From Pseudomonadota bacterium (GTDB lineage Bacteria > Pseudomonadota > Gammaproteobacteria > Burkholderiales > Rhodocyclaceae): DNA of 64,000 bases. The notes under the pieces are model-generated. The model was not told the origin of the DNA, made no database searches, and saw only the letters and a program-made list of their open reading frames with translations. Position 1 is the first letter of the stretch. Each line of letters begins with the position of its first letter. Position numbers and translations under genes: made by a program. The stretch covers positions 84,169 through 148,168 of the forward strand of contig JAFEDH010000008.1 of the NCBI GenBank assembly GCA_018241695.1, written 5' to 3'. Shown here one piece after another: positions 14,901 through 24,062 of this stretch.

Positions 14901-15950
14901 CCGCATCTTTTCATGAACTTCCGCCTGCTCGACGAGCATGGTGGCACCCTGGCCTTTTCCCGTTCGCTGCCCGAACTGCGGGCGCAGTATGGCGACCGGG
15001 TGGACCGGGCCTTTGCCGCCAGCGAGATCCAGGCGCGCTCCGGGCCGGAGGATGCGGAATCACCGGGATCAGCGGGCGGCCCGGGTATCCCGGGGGCAAC
15101 GGGTGGCCTGACGGGCTGGACCTTCGGCGCCCTGCCCGAACTGCTCGAAGTGAAGGTGGCGGGGCGCAGCGTGGTCGGCTTCCCCGCGCTGGTGGATGAA
15201 GGCGGGAGCGTGGCCCTGCGCGCCTTCGATACGGAGGAAATGGCGCTTGAGCAGCATCGCGCCGGTTTGCGGCGCCTGTTCGCCCTGGCGCTGAAGGAGC
15301 AGGTGAAATCCATCGACCGTAACCTGCCGCGGGAACTGGGCATGCAGTTCATGAGCCTGGGTACCGAGCAGGAACTCAAGGCGCAGATCGTGGCGGCCAC
15401 GCTGGAGCGCACCTGCATGATGGCGCCCTGGCCCGCCAACGCGGAAGCATTCGATGCGCGCGCCGTGGCGGCGAAGGGGCGGATCGTGCTGGTGGCGCAG
15501 GAAGTGGCGCGGCTGGCCGGCGCGGTGCTGGGCGATTATCTGCTGCTGCAAAAAAAGCTCGCCACCCTGCACAAGGCCTTCCCTCAGGCTTGTGAAGACG
15601 TCACGGCCCAGCTCGCCGCCCTGCTGGGGCGGAATTTCATCACGGCCACGCCGTGGGAACGCCTTGCCCATTTCCCCCGCTACCTCAGGGGCGCGGCGAT
15701 GCGGCTGGACAAGGCGCGTGCCAATCCGGCACGCGACATGCAGCTCCTGACCGACTGGCAGGGCCTGGCCCGGCCCTTCGAGCGGGAGCGGCTGGCGCAG
15801 CGCAAGGCCGGCGTGGCGGACCCTTTCATGGAGGAATTCCGCTGGCTGCTGGAGGAATTGCGGATCGCCCTGTTCGCGCAGGAACTGCGCACTCCGTCAC
15901 CGGTATCGGTGAAGCGGCTGCAGAAAATGTGGGATGGTCGGCCACGTTAG
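11973..15950 (+). CDS. hrpA: ATP-dependent RNA helicase HrpA
   Basis: A 1325-residue DEAH-box helicase. An Ala/Gly/Lys-rich N-terminal tail precedes motif I GETGSGKTT (residue ~110), DEAH (~207, IIIDEAHERS), motif III SATLD and motif VI QRAGRCGR. HA2, OB-fold and the long HrpA-specific C-terminal DUF3418 region follow. HrpA unwinds RNA and helps rescue stalled ribosomes. The GTG at 11973 overlaps the intI stop; an ATG at 12006 is an alternative since the N-terminal tail is poorly conserved. Length is normal (~1300). Confidence 0.93.
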   Translation: MSSDLKDLKRRMAAASSAADTVAAGAKPPRPAAGQDGGKTAGKAAGQKSGQQPASRRNDAAASETALQARLQARLVARPVITYDDALPVNARREEIARAIAAHPVVVICGETGSGKTTQLPKICLELGRGCAGLIGHTQPRRIAARATATRIAQELKSELGRYVGFKIRFTDKATPETYIKLMTDGILLAETQGDPLLRQYDTIIIDEAHERSLNIDFLLGYLKQLLPRRPDLKVIVTSATLDAERFSRHFDDCPVIEVSGRLFPIEMRYRPYEERRDVDVNEAIVDAVAEAHREGPGDVLVFLPGEREIREAAEALRKHAFGRSAPGLEVLPLFARQSAQEQSRIFTAHQGRRVVLATNVAETSLTVPGIRYVVDTGLARVKRYSHRNKVEQLQVEAVARSAAQQRAGRCGRVSAGICFRLYEEEDFNRRAAHADPEILRSSLAGVILRMKSLGLGDVEAFPFLDWPLPRMVADGYQLLAELGAVDEEKRLTPLGHELARLPLDPKIGRMMLAARDYGCLKEVLVIAAALSAQDPRERPQEQAGSADQAHAKWKDEKSEFLSWLKLWNAADEVWKHETSSKQRQWCRQNFISWLRLREWRDVHGQLMTLCHEHGWKENQVPATYEAIHKALLTGLLGHIGLKSEEEQNYLGARGIRYFIHPGSTLVKKAGRWIMAAELVETSRLFARCVARIEPEWLEEVGAHLIRRHVYDPHWEKGPGQVVAWERLTLHGLLIDARRRVNYGARDVKLSREILIRAALVQGDVNEDWLKKWRFLQHNRKLVRDIEHLEHKSRRPDVLVDEALIHAFYDSKVPEEIVTLAGFDHWRRGAEQEKPALLFLEREQLMRHEAEGITTDAFPAHLEHRGRKYRLAYKHDPGAGDDGVTLAMPLPFLNQVPAVRCEWLVPGLLKEKVVALLKTLPQKYRHRLQPLDGCAQGFCAAGHESDGPLVQALTRHVEEALALKLPLDAFRPGELRPHLFMNFRLLDEHGGTLAFSRSLPELRAQYGDRVDRAFAASEIQARSGPEDAESPGSAGGPGIPGATGGLTGWTFGALPELLEVKVAGRSVVGFPALVDEGGSVALRAFDTEEMALEQHRAGLRRLFALALKEQVKSIDRNLPRELGMQFMSLGTEQELKAQIVAATLERTCMMAPWPANAEAFDARAVAAKGRIVLVAQEVARLAGAVLGDYLLLQKKLATLHKAFPQACEDVTAQLAALLGRNFITATPWERLAHFPRYLRGAAMRLDKARANPARDMQLLTDWQGLARPFERERLAQRKAGVADPFMEEFRWLLEELRIALFAQELRTPSPVSVKRLQKMWDGRPR

Positions 15951-16032
15951 ACGGCGTGGGTGCAGCAGGCAGTGCGGCGGAACGGGCAGAGGATTCGGGC
16001 TCCGTTCAAATCCCGCTGCCGCTGCGGGGGGA

Positions 16033-16419
16033 TCAGCCGGCAGCGGGTGGAGTGAGGCTGAGCGCCGGAACAGGGGATTGGAGCGTGCTGTCGGCCGGCG
16101 GCAGGGTGCCGGGCTGCCAGGGGGCGATGACACCCAGATCGTTGTCCTTGGCGAAGCTTTCGAGAAAGTGAAAGGCCATGGGTTCGAGATCGTGAAGGCG
16201 GAAGTTCACGAAAACGCATTTCACGCCCATGAGATCGCCTGGCTGGACGTAGGGGGAGTAGGCCATCCGGTGTTCTGCACCGAAGGTGGACATGATGCTG
16301 CACAGGCGCTCCGCCCAGTCGCTGGGGCGAAAGTGTCCACCCGCCATGGTTCTGCCGACGATGACAAAGCTCTCGTGGCGGGAGCCGCTGGGCGTTAGCC
16401 GGTAGCCGGTAATCGTCAT
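16033..16419 (-). CDS. DUF3579 family protein
   Basis: A 128-residue protein matching the betaproteobacterial DUF3579 family. Recognisable blocks are GGHFRPSDWAERLCSIMSTFG, MAYSPYV, GVKCVFVNFRLHDLEPMAFHFL and FAKDNDL. Function unknown. ATG 16419 (MTITGYRL) fits the family; an upstream frame extension lies in low-complexity Arg/Ala sequence over hisC. It is downstream of hisC on the same strand, 44 bp away, so it is probably co-transcribed. Confidence 0.85.
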   Translation of the reverse strand: MTITGYRLTPSGSRHESFVIVGRTMAGGHFRPSDWAERLCSIMSTFGAEHRMAYSPYVQPGDLMGVKCVFVNFRLHDLEPMAFHFLESFAKDNDLGVIAPWQPGTLPPADSTLQSPVPALSLTPPAAG

Positions 16420-16463
16420 GGAGTCAGGAACGGGGGTTGCCGCGGAGCGCGCTGGCCGGGCCG

Positions 16464-17534
16464 TTAGGTCACCAGCTCGCGCAATGCTTCCTGCAGCGCT
16501 TCGCATTGCGCATCGGTGCCGATCGTGATGCGCAGAAACTGGTCGATGCGCGGCAGGCGGAAGTGACGCACGAGGATGCGGCGCTCACGCAGGGCCGCGG
16601 CCAGAGCCTGGGCGTCATGGTGCGGATGGCGGGCAAAAATGAAATTGGCGGCGGAAGGCAGGATCTCGAATCCCAGCGGGAGCAGGGCCTGCACCAGATG
16701 CTCGCGGGAGGCGATCACGACCTGCCGGGTCTGCTCGAAGTACGCCCGGTCCGCCATCGCGGCCACCCCGCCGGCAAGCGCGACGCGGTCCAGGGGGTAG
16801 GAGTTGAAACTGTTCTTGACCCGCTCCAGCCCCTCGATCAGGTCCGGATGGCCGATCGCGAAGCCGACGCGCAGGCCGGCCAGGCTGCGGGATTTGGAAA
16901 GGGTGTGCACCACCAGCAGATTGGGATAACGGTCCACCAGGGTCACGGCGGATTCGCCGCCGAAATCCACATAGGCTTCATCCACCACCACGACCGACCC
17001 TGACGCGCCGCGAACCAGCCGCTCGATGGCATCGAGCGGCAGCGGCCGGCCGGTGGGGGCGTTGGGGTTGGGAAAAATGATGCCGCCATTGCGGCCGCCG
17101 TCGTGGGCCAGATAATCCTCGACACGGAGGGCGAAATCGGCATCGAGGGGCAGCGTCCGGTATTCGATCCCGTAGAGCCCGCAATACACCGGGTAGAAGC
17201 TGTAGGTGATGTCGGGGAAGAGTAGCGGTGCCTCATGCTTGAGCAGCGCCTGGAACACGTGGGCGAGGACTTCATCCGAACCATTGCCGACGAAGACCTG
17301 GCGCGGGGTGAGCCCGTGGAAATCGGCGACCGCCTGCTTCAGCGGTGCGCCTTCGGGATCGGGGTAGAGCCGCAGGCGCTCGTCCAGCGCCGCCTGCATC
17401 GCGGCGAGCGCGAGCGGCGAGGGCGGATAGGGGTTTTCGTTGGTGTTGAGCTTGATCAGTCCGTCTATCCGGGGCTGCTCCCCGGGCACATAGGGGGTGA
17501 GGCGGTGAACGGTGGTGCTCCAGTAACGGCTCAT
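16464..17534 (-). CDS. hisC: Histidinol-phosphate aminotransferase
   Basis: Transaminates imidazole acetol phosphate to L-histidinol phosphate using glutamate. A 356-residue fold-type I PLP enzyme with [41 protein letters not shown] and the PLP lysine in [20 protein letters not shown] 17534 (MSRYWS) gives the normal length. It is divergent from hisB with a 155-bp shared upstream region rich in GGGATGG-like repeats. Confidence 0.95.
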   Translation of the reverse strand: MSRYWSTTVHRLTPYVPGEQPRIDGLIKLNTNENPYPPSPLALAAMQAALDERLRLYPDPEGAPLKQAVADFHGLTPRQVFVGNGSDEVLAHVFQALLKHEAPLLFPDITYSFYPVYCGLYGIEYRTLPLDADFALRVEDYLAHDGGRNGGIIFPNPNAPTGRPLPLDAIERLVRGASGSVVVVDEAYVDFGGESAVTLVDRYPNLLVVHTLSKSRSLAGLRVGFAIGHPDLIEGLERVKNSFNSYPLDRVALAGGVAAMADRAYFEQTRQVVIASREHLVQALLPLGFEILPSAANFIFARHPHHDAQALAAALRERRILVRHFRLPRIDQFLRITIGTDAQCEALQEALRELVT

Positions 17535-17621
17535 GGGGGCAGGGATGGGCAGGCAGGAATGGGCGGGGAATGGACCAGGCCGGGATGGGAGCGGATCTTG
17601 CAGGAGTGTGCCGCAGCAGAA

Positions 17622-17630
17622 TGCTATCAT
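17622..17630 (+). promoter_or_regulatory. Candidate extended -10 promoter for the hisBHAFIE operon
   Basis: TGC-TATCAT is an extended -10 element about 60 bp upstream of hisB in the hisC-hisB divergent region. A TTGCAG box lies upstream, but at 21 bp it is too far to be a good -35. No attenuator-type histidine leader peptide was seen. Confidence 0.4.
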
Positions 17631-17689
17631 GACGCATCGCCGCGATTTTCGCGCCACTTTCCCTGCCACTGCCTGCAATCGCCTGCGCC

Positions 17690-18274
17690 ATGCGCCAAGC
17701 CGAAGTCTCCCGCAATACCCTGGAAACCCGGGTTTCCGTTCGCATCGATCTGGATGGTTCAGGCAGGTCGACCCTTGCCACCGGTGTGGGTTTTCTCGAT
17801 CACATGCTGGACCAGATCGCCCGCCATGGCCTGATCGATCTCGAAATCAGCGCCCAGGGCGATCTGCATATCGACGCCCATCACACGGTCGAGGACATCG
17901 GCATCACCCTGGGGCAGGCGCTGGCCCAGGCGCTGGGCGACAAGAAGGGCGTGCGCCGCTACGGCCATGCCTACGTCCCCCTGGATGAAGCCCTGTCGAG
18001 AGTGGTGGTGGATCTTTCCGGCCGCCCCGGCCTGGTGTTCGACGTGCCCTTCACCCGCGCCATGATCGGCGAGTTCGACGTCGACCTGGTGCGCGAGTTC
18101 TTCCAGGGGCTGGTGAACCACGCCGCGATCACGGTGCAGGTAGACAACCTGCGCGGCAGCAACGCCCATCATCAGGCCGAGACCGTGTTCAAGGCCTTTG
18201 GCCGTGCCCTGCGCGCAGCGGTGGAGGTCGATCCCCGCGCCAGCGGCATCCCATCCACCAAGGGCGCACTCTGA
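17690..18274 (+). CDS. hisB: Imidazoleglycerol-phosphate dehydratase
   Basis: Dehydrates imidazole glycerol phosphate in histidine synthesis. The 194-residue monofunctional enzyme has the metal-binding repeats [31 protein letters not shown], and the second [15 protein letters not shown] near residue 165. It lacks the N-terminal phosphatase domain of the enterobacterial form. First gene of the his cluster here; hisG and hisD are not in the window. Confidence 0.97.
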   Translation: MRQAEVSRNTLETRVSVRIDLDGSGRSTLATGVGFLDHMLDQIARHGLIDLEISAQGDLHIDAHHTVEDIGITLGQALAQALGDKKGVRRYGHAYVPLDEALSRVVVDLSGRPGLVFDVPFTRAMIGEFDVDLVREFFQGLVNHAAITVQVDNLRGSNAHHQAETVFKAFGRALRAAVEVDPRASGIPSTKGAL

Positions 18275-18287
18275 CGGGTCTCTCCGT

Positions 18288-18923
18288 ATGAGCGTTGTTG
18301 CTGTCGTCGATTACGGTATGGGCAATCTGCGTTCGGTGGCCAAGGCCATCGAGCATGTCTCGGGCCCGACCCGTGTGATCGTGACTTCCGATCCGGCCGT
18401 GGTGTCGTCCGCGGCCCGGGTGGTCGTCCCCGGTCAGGGCGCCATGCTGGACTGCATGCGCGAGCTGGAAGCCCGTGGCTTGCGTGACGCGGTCGTGCGT
18501 GCCGCGGCGGAGAAGCCGTTTCTGGGCATCTGCATCGGTGTGCAGATGCTTTTCGGTCGCAGCGAGGAGGGCGATGTGCCGGGTCTGGGCATTCTCCCGG
18601 GCCGGGTGGTCCGCTTCCCTTCCGGATTGAGCGGGCCGGATGGCGCCCGCCTCAAGGTGCCCCACATGGGCTGGAACGAAGTGGCGCAGACCCGTCCTCA
18701 CCCGCTGTGGCGCGACATCGCCGATCGCAGCCGTTTCTATTTCGTTCACAGTTACCATGTCGAACCGGAAGTTGCCGCGCTGACGGCCGCCTCGACGTGG
18801 TACGGCATCCCCTTTACCAGCGCGGTGGCCCGCGATAACATTTTCGCGGTCCAGTTCCATCCTGAAAAAAGCGCCCGTGCCGGCCTGCAGTTGCTGAGCA
18901 ACTTCGTTGGCTGGCGGCCCTGA
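18288..18923 (+). CDS. hisH: Imidazole glycerol phosphate synthase, glutaminase subunit
   Basis: Supplies ammonia from glutamine to HisF. A 211-residue class I glutamine amidotransferase with DYGMGNLRS, the nucleophile Cys in [12 protein letters not shown] (about residue 83), and the His and Glu of the triad in [13 protein letters not shown] 18288 gives a standard start ([10 protein letters not shown]). It lies 13 bp after hisB. Confidence 0.96.
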   Translation: MSVVAVVDYGMGNLRSVAKAIEHVSGPTRVIVTSDPAVVSSAARVVVPGQGAMLDCMRELEARGLRDAVVRAAAEKPFLGICIGVQMLFGRSEEGDVPGLGILPGRVVRFPSGLSGPDGARLKVPHMGWNEVAQTRPHPLWRDIADRSRFYFVHSYHVEPEVAALTAASTWYGIPFTSAVARDNIFAVQFHPEKSARAGLQLLSNFVGWRP

Positions 18924-18948
18924 TCCTCCGTTCTCAAGACGACACGCC

Positions 18949-19692
18949 ATGCTGCTGATTCCCGCCATCGATCTCAAGGACGGACATTGTGTCCGCCTCA
19001 AACAGGGTGCCATGGAGGACGCCACGGTTTTCTCCGAGGCGCCCGCGGCCATGGCCCGTCACTGGATCGCCCAGGGCGCGCGGCGGTTGCATCTGGTCGA
19101 TCTCAATGGTGCCTTTGCCGGCAAGCCGAAGAACGAACCCGCGATCAAGGCCATCCTGGAGGAAGTGGGGGACGAGATTCCCGTGCAGCTGGGCGGCGGC
19201 ATTCGCGATCTGGACACCATCGAACGCTGTCTGGACGATGGCATCAGCTATGTCATCATCGGCACCGCGGCGGTGAAGAACCCCGGCTTCGTGCACGATG
19301 CCTGCGGCGCCTTTCCCGGCCACATCATCGTCGGGCTGGACGCCCGGGACGGCAAGGTGGCGGTGGATGGCTGGTCGAAAATGACCGGACACGATGTGGT
19401 CGATCTGGCGCAGAAATTCGAGGATTACGGCGTCGAATCCATCATCTATACCGATATCGGTCGCGACGGCATGCTCTCCGGCGTCAATGTCGAGGCCACG
19501 GTCGCGCTGGCCCGGGCGTTGCGCATCCCGGTCATCGCCAGTGGCGGCATCGCCAGTCTCAAGGATGTGAAGGCCCTGTGCGCCGTGAGCGCGGAGGGCA
19601 TCACCGGTGCCATTACCGGTCGCGCGATTTACGAGGGCAAGCTGGATTTCAGGAAGGCCCAGGCCGAAGCCGACAAGCTGGCGGGGGCCTGA
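18949..19692 (+). CDS. hisA: ProFAR isomerase
   Basis: Isomerises ProFAR to PRFAR. A 247-residue TIM barrel with the first catalytic Asp in [18 protein letters not shown], and the second Asp in [17 protein letters not shown] and [11 protein letters not shown] bind phosphate. ATG 18949 gives the family length. Confidence 0.97.
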   Translation: MLLIPAIDLKDGHCVRLKQGAMEDATVFSEAPAAMARHWIAQGARRLHLVDLNGAFAGKPKNEPAIKAILEEVGDEIPVQLGGGIRDLDTIERCLDDGISYVIIGTAAVKNPGFVHDACGAFPGHIIVGLDARDGKVAVDGWSKMTGHDVVDLAQKFEDYGVESIIYTDIGRDGMLSGVNVEATVALARALRIPVIASGGIASLKDVKALCAVSAEGITGAITGRAIYEGKLDFRKAQAEADKLAGA

Positions 19693-19715
19693 GCCCGTCC
19701 AGCGGGGTGCCGACC

Positions 19716-20474
19716 ATGCTTGCCAAACGCATCATTCCCTGCCTCGACGTCAATGCCGGCCGCGTGGTGAAGGGCGTCAATTTTGTCGAACTGCGCGATG
19801 CCGGCGATCCGGTGGAAATCGCCCGCCGCTATGACGAGCAGGGCGCTGATGAAATTACCTTTCTCGACATCACCGCCAGTTCCGACGACCGGGACATCAT
19901 TTTGCATATCGTCGAGGCCGTGGCTTCCCAGGTTTTCATTCCGCTGACCGTCGGTGGCGGCGTGCGCCGGGTGGACGATGTGCGCCGCCTGCTCAATGCG
20001 GGCGCCGACAAGGTGAGCATGAATACCGCCGCGGTGCAGAATCCGCAACTGGTGGCCGATGCCGCGGCAAAGGTGGGGACGCAGTGCATCGTGGTCGCCA
20101 TCGACGCGAAACAGACCGCAGCGGGACACTGGAATGTGTTTACTCACGGCGGTCGCAACAACACCGGCATGGAAGTCATCGACTGGGCGCGCCGTGTGGA
20201 GGAACTCGGCGCGGGCGAGATACTGCTCACCAGCATGGACCGCGATGGAACCCGGAGCGGTTTCGACCTGGTGCTCACGCGGGCGGTTTCCGATGCCGTC
20301 TGCGTGCCCGTGATCGCCAGTGGCGGCGTGGGCAGCCTGCAGCATCTGGCCGAGGGGGTGAGCGAAGGCCGCGCCGACGCGGTGCTGGCCGCCAGCATCT
20401 TCCATTACGGCGAGCACAGCGTGCGCGAAGCCAAGGAATACATGGCCGCCCGTGGCATCGAGGTACGCTTGTGA
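19716..20474 (+). CDS. hisF: Imidazole glycerol phosphate synthase, cyclase subunit
   Basis: Uses HisH-derived ammonia to make IGP and AICAR. A 252-residue TIM barrel with [16 protein letters not shown] (catalytic Asp), [19 protein letters not shown] (second Asp) and [15 protein letters not shown] 19716 fits the family. Its stop overlaps the hisI GTG. Confidence 0.97.
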   Translation: MLAKRIIPCLDVNAGRVVKGVNFVELRDAGDPVEIARRYDEQGADEITFLDITASSDDRDIILHIVEAVASQVFIPLTVGGGVRRVDDVRRLLNAGADKVSMNTAAVQNPQLVADAAAKVGTQCIVVAIDAKQTAAGHWNVFTHGGRNNTGMEVIDWARRVEELGAGEILLTSMDRDGTRSGFDLVLTRAVSDAVCVPVIASGGVGSLQHLAEGVSEGRADAVLAASIFHYGEHSVREAKEYMAARGIEVRL

Positions 20475-20860
20475 GTGCCGCCCGGTGGCTCAACGAGATC
20501 TGCTGGGACACCCAGGGGCTGGTGCCCGCGATTGTCCAGGATGCGCGAACCGGCGAGGTTCTGATGTTCGCCTGGATGAATCGCGAGGCGCTCGAACTGA
20601 CGGCGGCCGAGGGGGTTGCCGTGTATTGGTCGCGCTCCCGGCGCAAGCTCTGGCACAAGGGGGAAGAATCCGGCCATGTGCAGAAGGTGCTGGAGATCCG
20701 TGTCGACTGCGACAAGGACGTGGTGCTGCTGAAAGTCGAGCAGGTGGGCGGCATCGCCTGCCATACCGGCCGGCGCAGCTGCTTCTTCCACAAGCTGGAA
20801 GATCAGGGCTGGGCGGTCGTCGAGCCCGTGCTGAAAGACCCGAAGGAGATCTACAAATGA
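20471..20860 (+). CDS. hisI: Phosphoribosyl-AMP cyclohydrolase
   Basis: Hydrolyses the adenine ring of PR-AMP. A 129-residue HisI domain without the HisE fusion: [38 protein letters not shown] and the zinc cysteines in [11 protein letters not shown]. The GTG start overlaps the hisF stop codon (GTGA); the next Met is inside the conserved core, so GTG is needed. Confidence 0.95.
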   Translation: MSAARWLNEICWDTQGLVPAIVQDARTGEVLMFAWMNREALELTAAEGVAVYWSRSRRKLWHKGEESGHVQKVLEIRVDCDKDVVLLKVEQVGGIACHTGRRSCFFHKLEDQGWAVVEPVLKDPKEIYK

Positions 20861-21189
20861 TCGATGCCGAGGTGCTGCATCGCCTGCAGCAAACGCTGAT
20901 GGCGCGCAAGGGCGCCGCGCCGGGCACTTCCTATGTGGCCTCGCTGTATGCCAAGGGCACCGACGCCATTTGCAAGAAGGTGGCCGAGGAGGCTGCCGAG
21001 ACGATCATGGCCGCCAAGGATGCCGATCGCCTGCACCTGGTGCGGGAAGTGGCGGATCTCTGGTTTCACAGCATGGTGCTGCTGACCCGGTTCGAGATCG
21101 GTGTGGACGATGTTCTGGCCGAACTGCACCGGCGCGAGGGTATTTCCGGCATCGATGAAAAGAACAGCCGACCGCCGGCCGTTGGCTGA
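20857..21189 (+). CDS. hisE: Phosphoribosyl-ATP pyrophosphatase
   Basis: Second step of histidine synthesis, removing pyrophosphate from PR-ATP. A 110-residue MazG-like helical protein with [27 protein letters not shown] and [13 protein letters not shown], holding the metal-binding acidic residues. ATGA overlap with hisI. Confidence 0.95.
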   Translation: MIDAEVLHRLQQTLMARKGAAPGTSYVASLYAKGTDAICKKVAEEAAETIMAAKDADRLHLVREVADLWFHSMVLLTRFEIGVDDVLAELHRREGISGIDEKNSRPPAVG

Positions 21190-21202
21190 AGCGGGATACA
21201 CC

Positions 21203-21553
21203 ATGGATAACTGCCTGTTCTGCCGCATCGTCCGCGGTGAGATCCCCTGCCGCAAGGTGTACGAGGATGACGAGATTCTCGCCTTTCACGACATTCATCC
21301 CCAGCGGCCGGTTCACTTCATGATCATTCCGAAACACCATATCGCCACGCTCTACGATGTGGCTGCGGTCGATCGGGACGTGCTTGGCGCCCTGTTGCTG
21401 AAGGCCGGCACTCTGGCCCGCCAGGAAGGCCTCGGAGACGGATTCCGCACCATCGTAAACACCGGGCGGATCGGCGGGCAGGAGGTTTATCATCTGCATG
21501 TACACATCCTCGGCGGACCGGACCCGGTCGGGCCGATGGTCCGCAGGATATAG
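21203..21553 (+). CDS. hinT: HIT-family purine nucleoside phosphoramidase (HinT-like)
   Basis: A 116-residue histidine-triad protein that hydrolyses AMP-N-linked substrates. It starts CLFCRIVRGEIPC, has FHDIHPQRPVHFMIIPKHH, and ends with the triad HLHVHILGG. It sits 13 bp after hisE, a common betaproteobacterial placement between his and tat genes. Confidence 0.93.
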   Translation: MDNCLFCRIVRGEIPCRKVYEDDEILAFHDIHPQRPVHFMIIPKHHIATLYDVAAVDRDVLGALLLKAGTLARQEGLGDGFRTIVNTGRIGGQEVYHLHVHILGGPDPVGPMVRRI

Positions 21554-21562
21554 GAGAGCGAT

Positions 21563-21784
21563 ATGGGAACCTGGAGCATCTGGCACTGGCTGGTCGTGCT
21601 GGTCATCGTCATGCTGGTGTTCGGCACCAAGAAGCTGGGCAACGTTGGCAAGGATCTGGGCAGCGCCGTGCGTGGCTTCAAGGAGGGCATGCGCGAGGGC
21701 ACGGAGGGTCGGCCCCCGGCACAGGATGACAGCCATGCCGGCCGCATCATCGAAGGCGAGGTCAGGGACAAGACCAAGGTCTGA
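21563..21784 (+). CDS. tatA: Sec-independent translocase subunit TatA
   Basis: Pore-forming subunit of the twin-arginine pathway. The 73 residues comprise one N-terminal membrane helix ([15 protein letters not shown]), the conserved FG-x-KKL hinge, and an amphipathic helix [15 protein letters not shown], then a charged tail. It lies 9 bp from hinT with an AGGAGAG ribosome-binding site. Confidence 0.95.
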   Translation: MGTWSIWHWLVVLVIVMLVFGTKKLGNVGKDLGSAVRGFKEGMREGTEGRPPAQDDSHAGRIIEGEVRDKTKV

Positions 21785-21817
21785 TCCTTGACATAGATCT
21801 GCCGGATAGTCTGCAGC

Positions 21818-22168
21818 GTGTTCGACGTCGGTTTTTCCGAACTGGTCGTGATCGGCGTGGTCGCGCTGGTGGTCATCGGCCCGGAGCGGCTGCCCCGTGT
21901 GGCCCGTACCGCGGGGGCGTTGCTGGGCCGTGCCCAGCGCTATTTCAACGACGTCAAGGCCGAGGTCAACCGGGAACTGCAGCTCGAGGAACTGCGCAAG
22001 CTGCAGCAGGAAATGGCGGAGCAGGCACGCAAGATCGAGTCCCAGGCCACGCAGGTGGAAACACGGATCCGCAGCGATCTGGAGGCGCTGGAAGATGAGG
22101 TGAAAACCCGTCCGCAAAATGATCCGCCCTCCGCCGGCACTGCGCCGGCACCGCCGGCGAAATCCTGA
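21818..22168 (+). CDS. tatB: Sec-independent translocase subunit TatB
   Basis: Part of the Tat substrate receptor with TatC. Begins with the family signature FDVGFSELVVIGVVALVVIGPERLPRVART, a single membrane helix with the conserved Glu and Pro, followed by a long amphipathic helix and a proline-rich end. GTG at 21818 is the only start that keeps the conserved N-terminus. 116 residues; its stop overlaps tatC by one base. Confidence 0.94.
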   Translation: MFDVGFSELVVIGVVALVVIGPERLPRVARTAGALLGRAQRYFNDVKAEVNRELQLEELRKLQQEMAEQARKIESQATQVETRIRSDLEALEDEVKTRPQNDPPSAGTAPAPPAKS

Positions 22169-22893
22169 TGTCCGATCTGCAGGAAAGTTTCATTTCCCAT
22201 CTGCTGGAACTGCGCTCCCGCCTCATCAAGGCGATGAGTGCGGTACTGGTGGCTTTCCTTGCCCTGGTACCGTGGTCGGGCCGCATCTATGACATCCTGG
22301 CCCACCCCCTGATGGCCAATCTGCCGCCCGGCACCCACATGATTGCGACCGGGGTCATCACGCCCTTCCTGGTGCCCCTGAAGGTGACACTGATGGCGGG
22401 GTTTGTCGTGGCGCTGCCGGTGGTGCTCTACCAGGCCTGGGCCTTTGTCGCCCCCGGGCTCTATGCGCATGAAAAACGTCTGGTGGCGCCGGTGGTGGTG
22501 GCGACGACGGCCCTGTTCCTGCTGGGGATGGCCTTTTGCTACTTTTTTGTGTTCGGCACCGTATTCCATTTCATTGCGCAGGTTTCACCCGCCAGCATCA
22601 CACCCGCGCCGGATATCGAACAGTATCTGTCTTTCGTGCTGACGATGTTCGTCGCTTTCGGCGCCACCTTCGAGGTGCCGGTAGTGGTGGTGCTGCTGGT
22701 GCGCTTCGGCGTGGTGACGCTGGATCAGTTGCGGGCATTCCGCCCCTACGCCATCGTCGGCGCTTTCGTCGTTGCCGCGGTGCTGACGCCGCCCGACATC
22801 ACCTCCCAGATCATGCTGGCCGTACCGATGTGCCTGCTGTTCGAGGCCGGCTTGCTGGCCGCCCGTTTCGTGGGGCGGAGCGAAACGGCCTGA
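22168..22893 (+). CDS. tatC: Sec-independent translocase subunit TatC
   Basis: Six-span core of the Tat receptor that recognises twin-arginine signals. Conserved blocks are SHLLELRSRLIKA, the periplasmic FLVPLKVTLMAGFVVALPVVLYQ, WAFVAPGLYAHEKR, and FGATFEVPVVVVLLV. 241 residues, slightly short but complete. Its stop directly abuts the stop of the convergent protease gene. Confidence 0.96.
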   Translation: MSDLQESFISHLLELRSRLIKAMSAVLVAFLALVPWSGRIYDILAHPLMANLPPGTHMIATGVITPFLVPLKVTLMAGFVVALPVVLYQAWAFVAPGLYAHEKRLVAPVVVATTALFLLGMAFCYFFVFGTVFHFIAQVSPASITPAPDIEQYLSFVLTMFVAFGATFEVPVVVVLLVRFGVVTLDQLRAFRPYAIVGAFVVAAVLTPPDITSQIMLAVPMCLLFEAGLLAARFVGRSETA

Positions 22894-24042
22894 TCAGCGC
22901 CGGCCGGGCCGGGGCCGGCGGCCGATGCTGATCTCCATCTCCACTGTTTTGCCGTTGCGCAGCAATCCGAAACGGGCACTTTCTCCGGGCGGGAGCTCGG
23001 CGATGCGCGAGAGCATCGACTGGGCGTCGCCGATGGGTTTGCCGTTGATCGTCGTCAGCACGTCGCCGGGGCGGATGCCGCCCTTGTCGGCCGGGCTGCC
23101 GCGCATCACGCCGGCGATGAGGGCGCCGCTGGTGTTGGGCAGGCGGAAGGATTCGGCCAGTTCCGGGGTCATTTCCTGCACCTCGACGCCGATCCAGCCC
23201 CGCACCACCGAACCATTCCGGATGATCTGGTCCATCACGCTGCGGGCCAGGGAGACCGGGATGGCGAAGCCGATCCCCATCGAACCTCCGCTTTGGGAGT
23301 AGATGGCGGTGTTGATGCCGACCAGATTGCCCGTGGCATCCACCAGCGCACCGCCGGAATTGCCCGGGTTGATCGGCGCGTCGGTCTGGATGAAGTTCTC
23401 GAAGGTGTTGATGCCCAGATGGGAGCGGCCGAGCGCGGAAACGATGCCGGAGGTGACGGTCTGGCCAACGCCGAAGGGGTTGCCGATGGCAAGCACCACG
23501 TCTCCCACCCGGATCGAGTCGGAGGATGCGAAGGTGATGACCGGAAGCTTCTTGTCCGTGTCGATGCGCAGGACCGCGAGATCGGAGTCGGGGTCGGTGC
23601 CCACCACCCGGGCCTTGAACTTGCGGTCATCGTTGAGCGCGACCTCGATCTGGTCGGCGCCGTCGACGACGTGGTTGTTGGTCAGGATGTAACCATCGCT
23701 GCTGACGATGACCCCGCTGCCCAGCCCGGTGCGCTGCTGGGTCTGCTCATCGTCGCGGTCGCCGAAGAAATGGCGGAAGAATGGGTCGTCGAGCAGGGGG
23801 TTGCGCTGGACATGGACTTCCTGCGAGGTATAGATATGCACCACTGCCGGGACGGCCTTGCGGGCGGCATCGGCATAGGAATTGGCACGCGCCGCGCCGG
23901 TGCTGTCCGCCGCCTGCTGGATGGTGACCACGCCCCCTGGTGCGCGATTGCCGATCCATTCCGGTTTCAGCGTCTGCACGGTAAACAGCATGGCCACACA
24001 GATCGTCACGGTCTGTGCGAAGATCAGCCAGAGTCGTTTCAT
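22894..24042 (-). CDS. DegS/DegQ-type trypsin-like serine protease with one PDZ domain
   Basis: A 382-residue envelope protease. An N-terminal membrane anchor (residues ~5-22) precedes the protease domain with catalytic triad H124 (TNNHVV), D154 (SDLAVL) and S229 (GNSGGA). A single PDZ domain (about 285-375, RGWIGVEVQEM, GGIRPGDVL) follows. One PDZ and an uncleaved-looking anchor fit DegS, which senses misfolded porins. The long loop with HFFGDRDDEQTQQ is typical of betaproteobacterial members. The exact DegS/DegQ assignment is uncertain. Confidence 0.88.
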   Translation of the reverse strand: MKRLWLIFAQTVTICVAMLFTVQTLKPEWIGNRAPGGVVTIQQAADSTGAARANSYADAARKAVPAVVHIYTSQEVHVQRNPLLDDPFFRHFFGDRDDEQTQQRTGLGSGVIVSSDGYILTNNHVVDGADQIEVALNDDRKFKARVVGTDPDSDLAVLRIDTDKKLPVITFASSDSIRVGDVVLAIGNPFGVGQTVTSGIVSALGRSHLGINTFENFIQTDAPINPGNSGGALVDATGNLVGINTAIYSQSGGSMGIGFAIPVSLARSVMDQIIRNGSVVRGWIGVEVQEMTPELAESFRLPNTSGALIAGVMRGSPADKGGIRPGDVLTTINGKPIGDAQSMLSRIAELPPGESARFGLLRNGKTVEMEISIGRRPRPGRR

Positions 24043-24062
24043 GGATTCGGTAAGGAAGTGCT

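Noticed and set aside
13299..14939. Long - strand open frame inside hrpA
   Set aside because: Antisense shadow of a GC-rich gene: His/Gln/Arg-rich, no domain, no ribosome-binding site, and hrpA is complete.
17536..17590. GGGATGG/GGAATGG repeats before hisC as a riboswitch or attenuator
   Set aside because: No stable stem, no leader peptide with histidines and no T run; best treated as a low-complexity leader.
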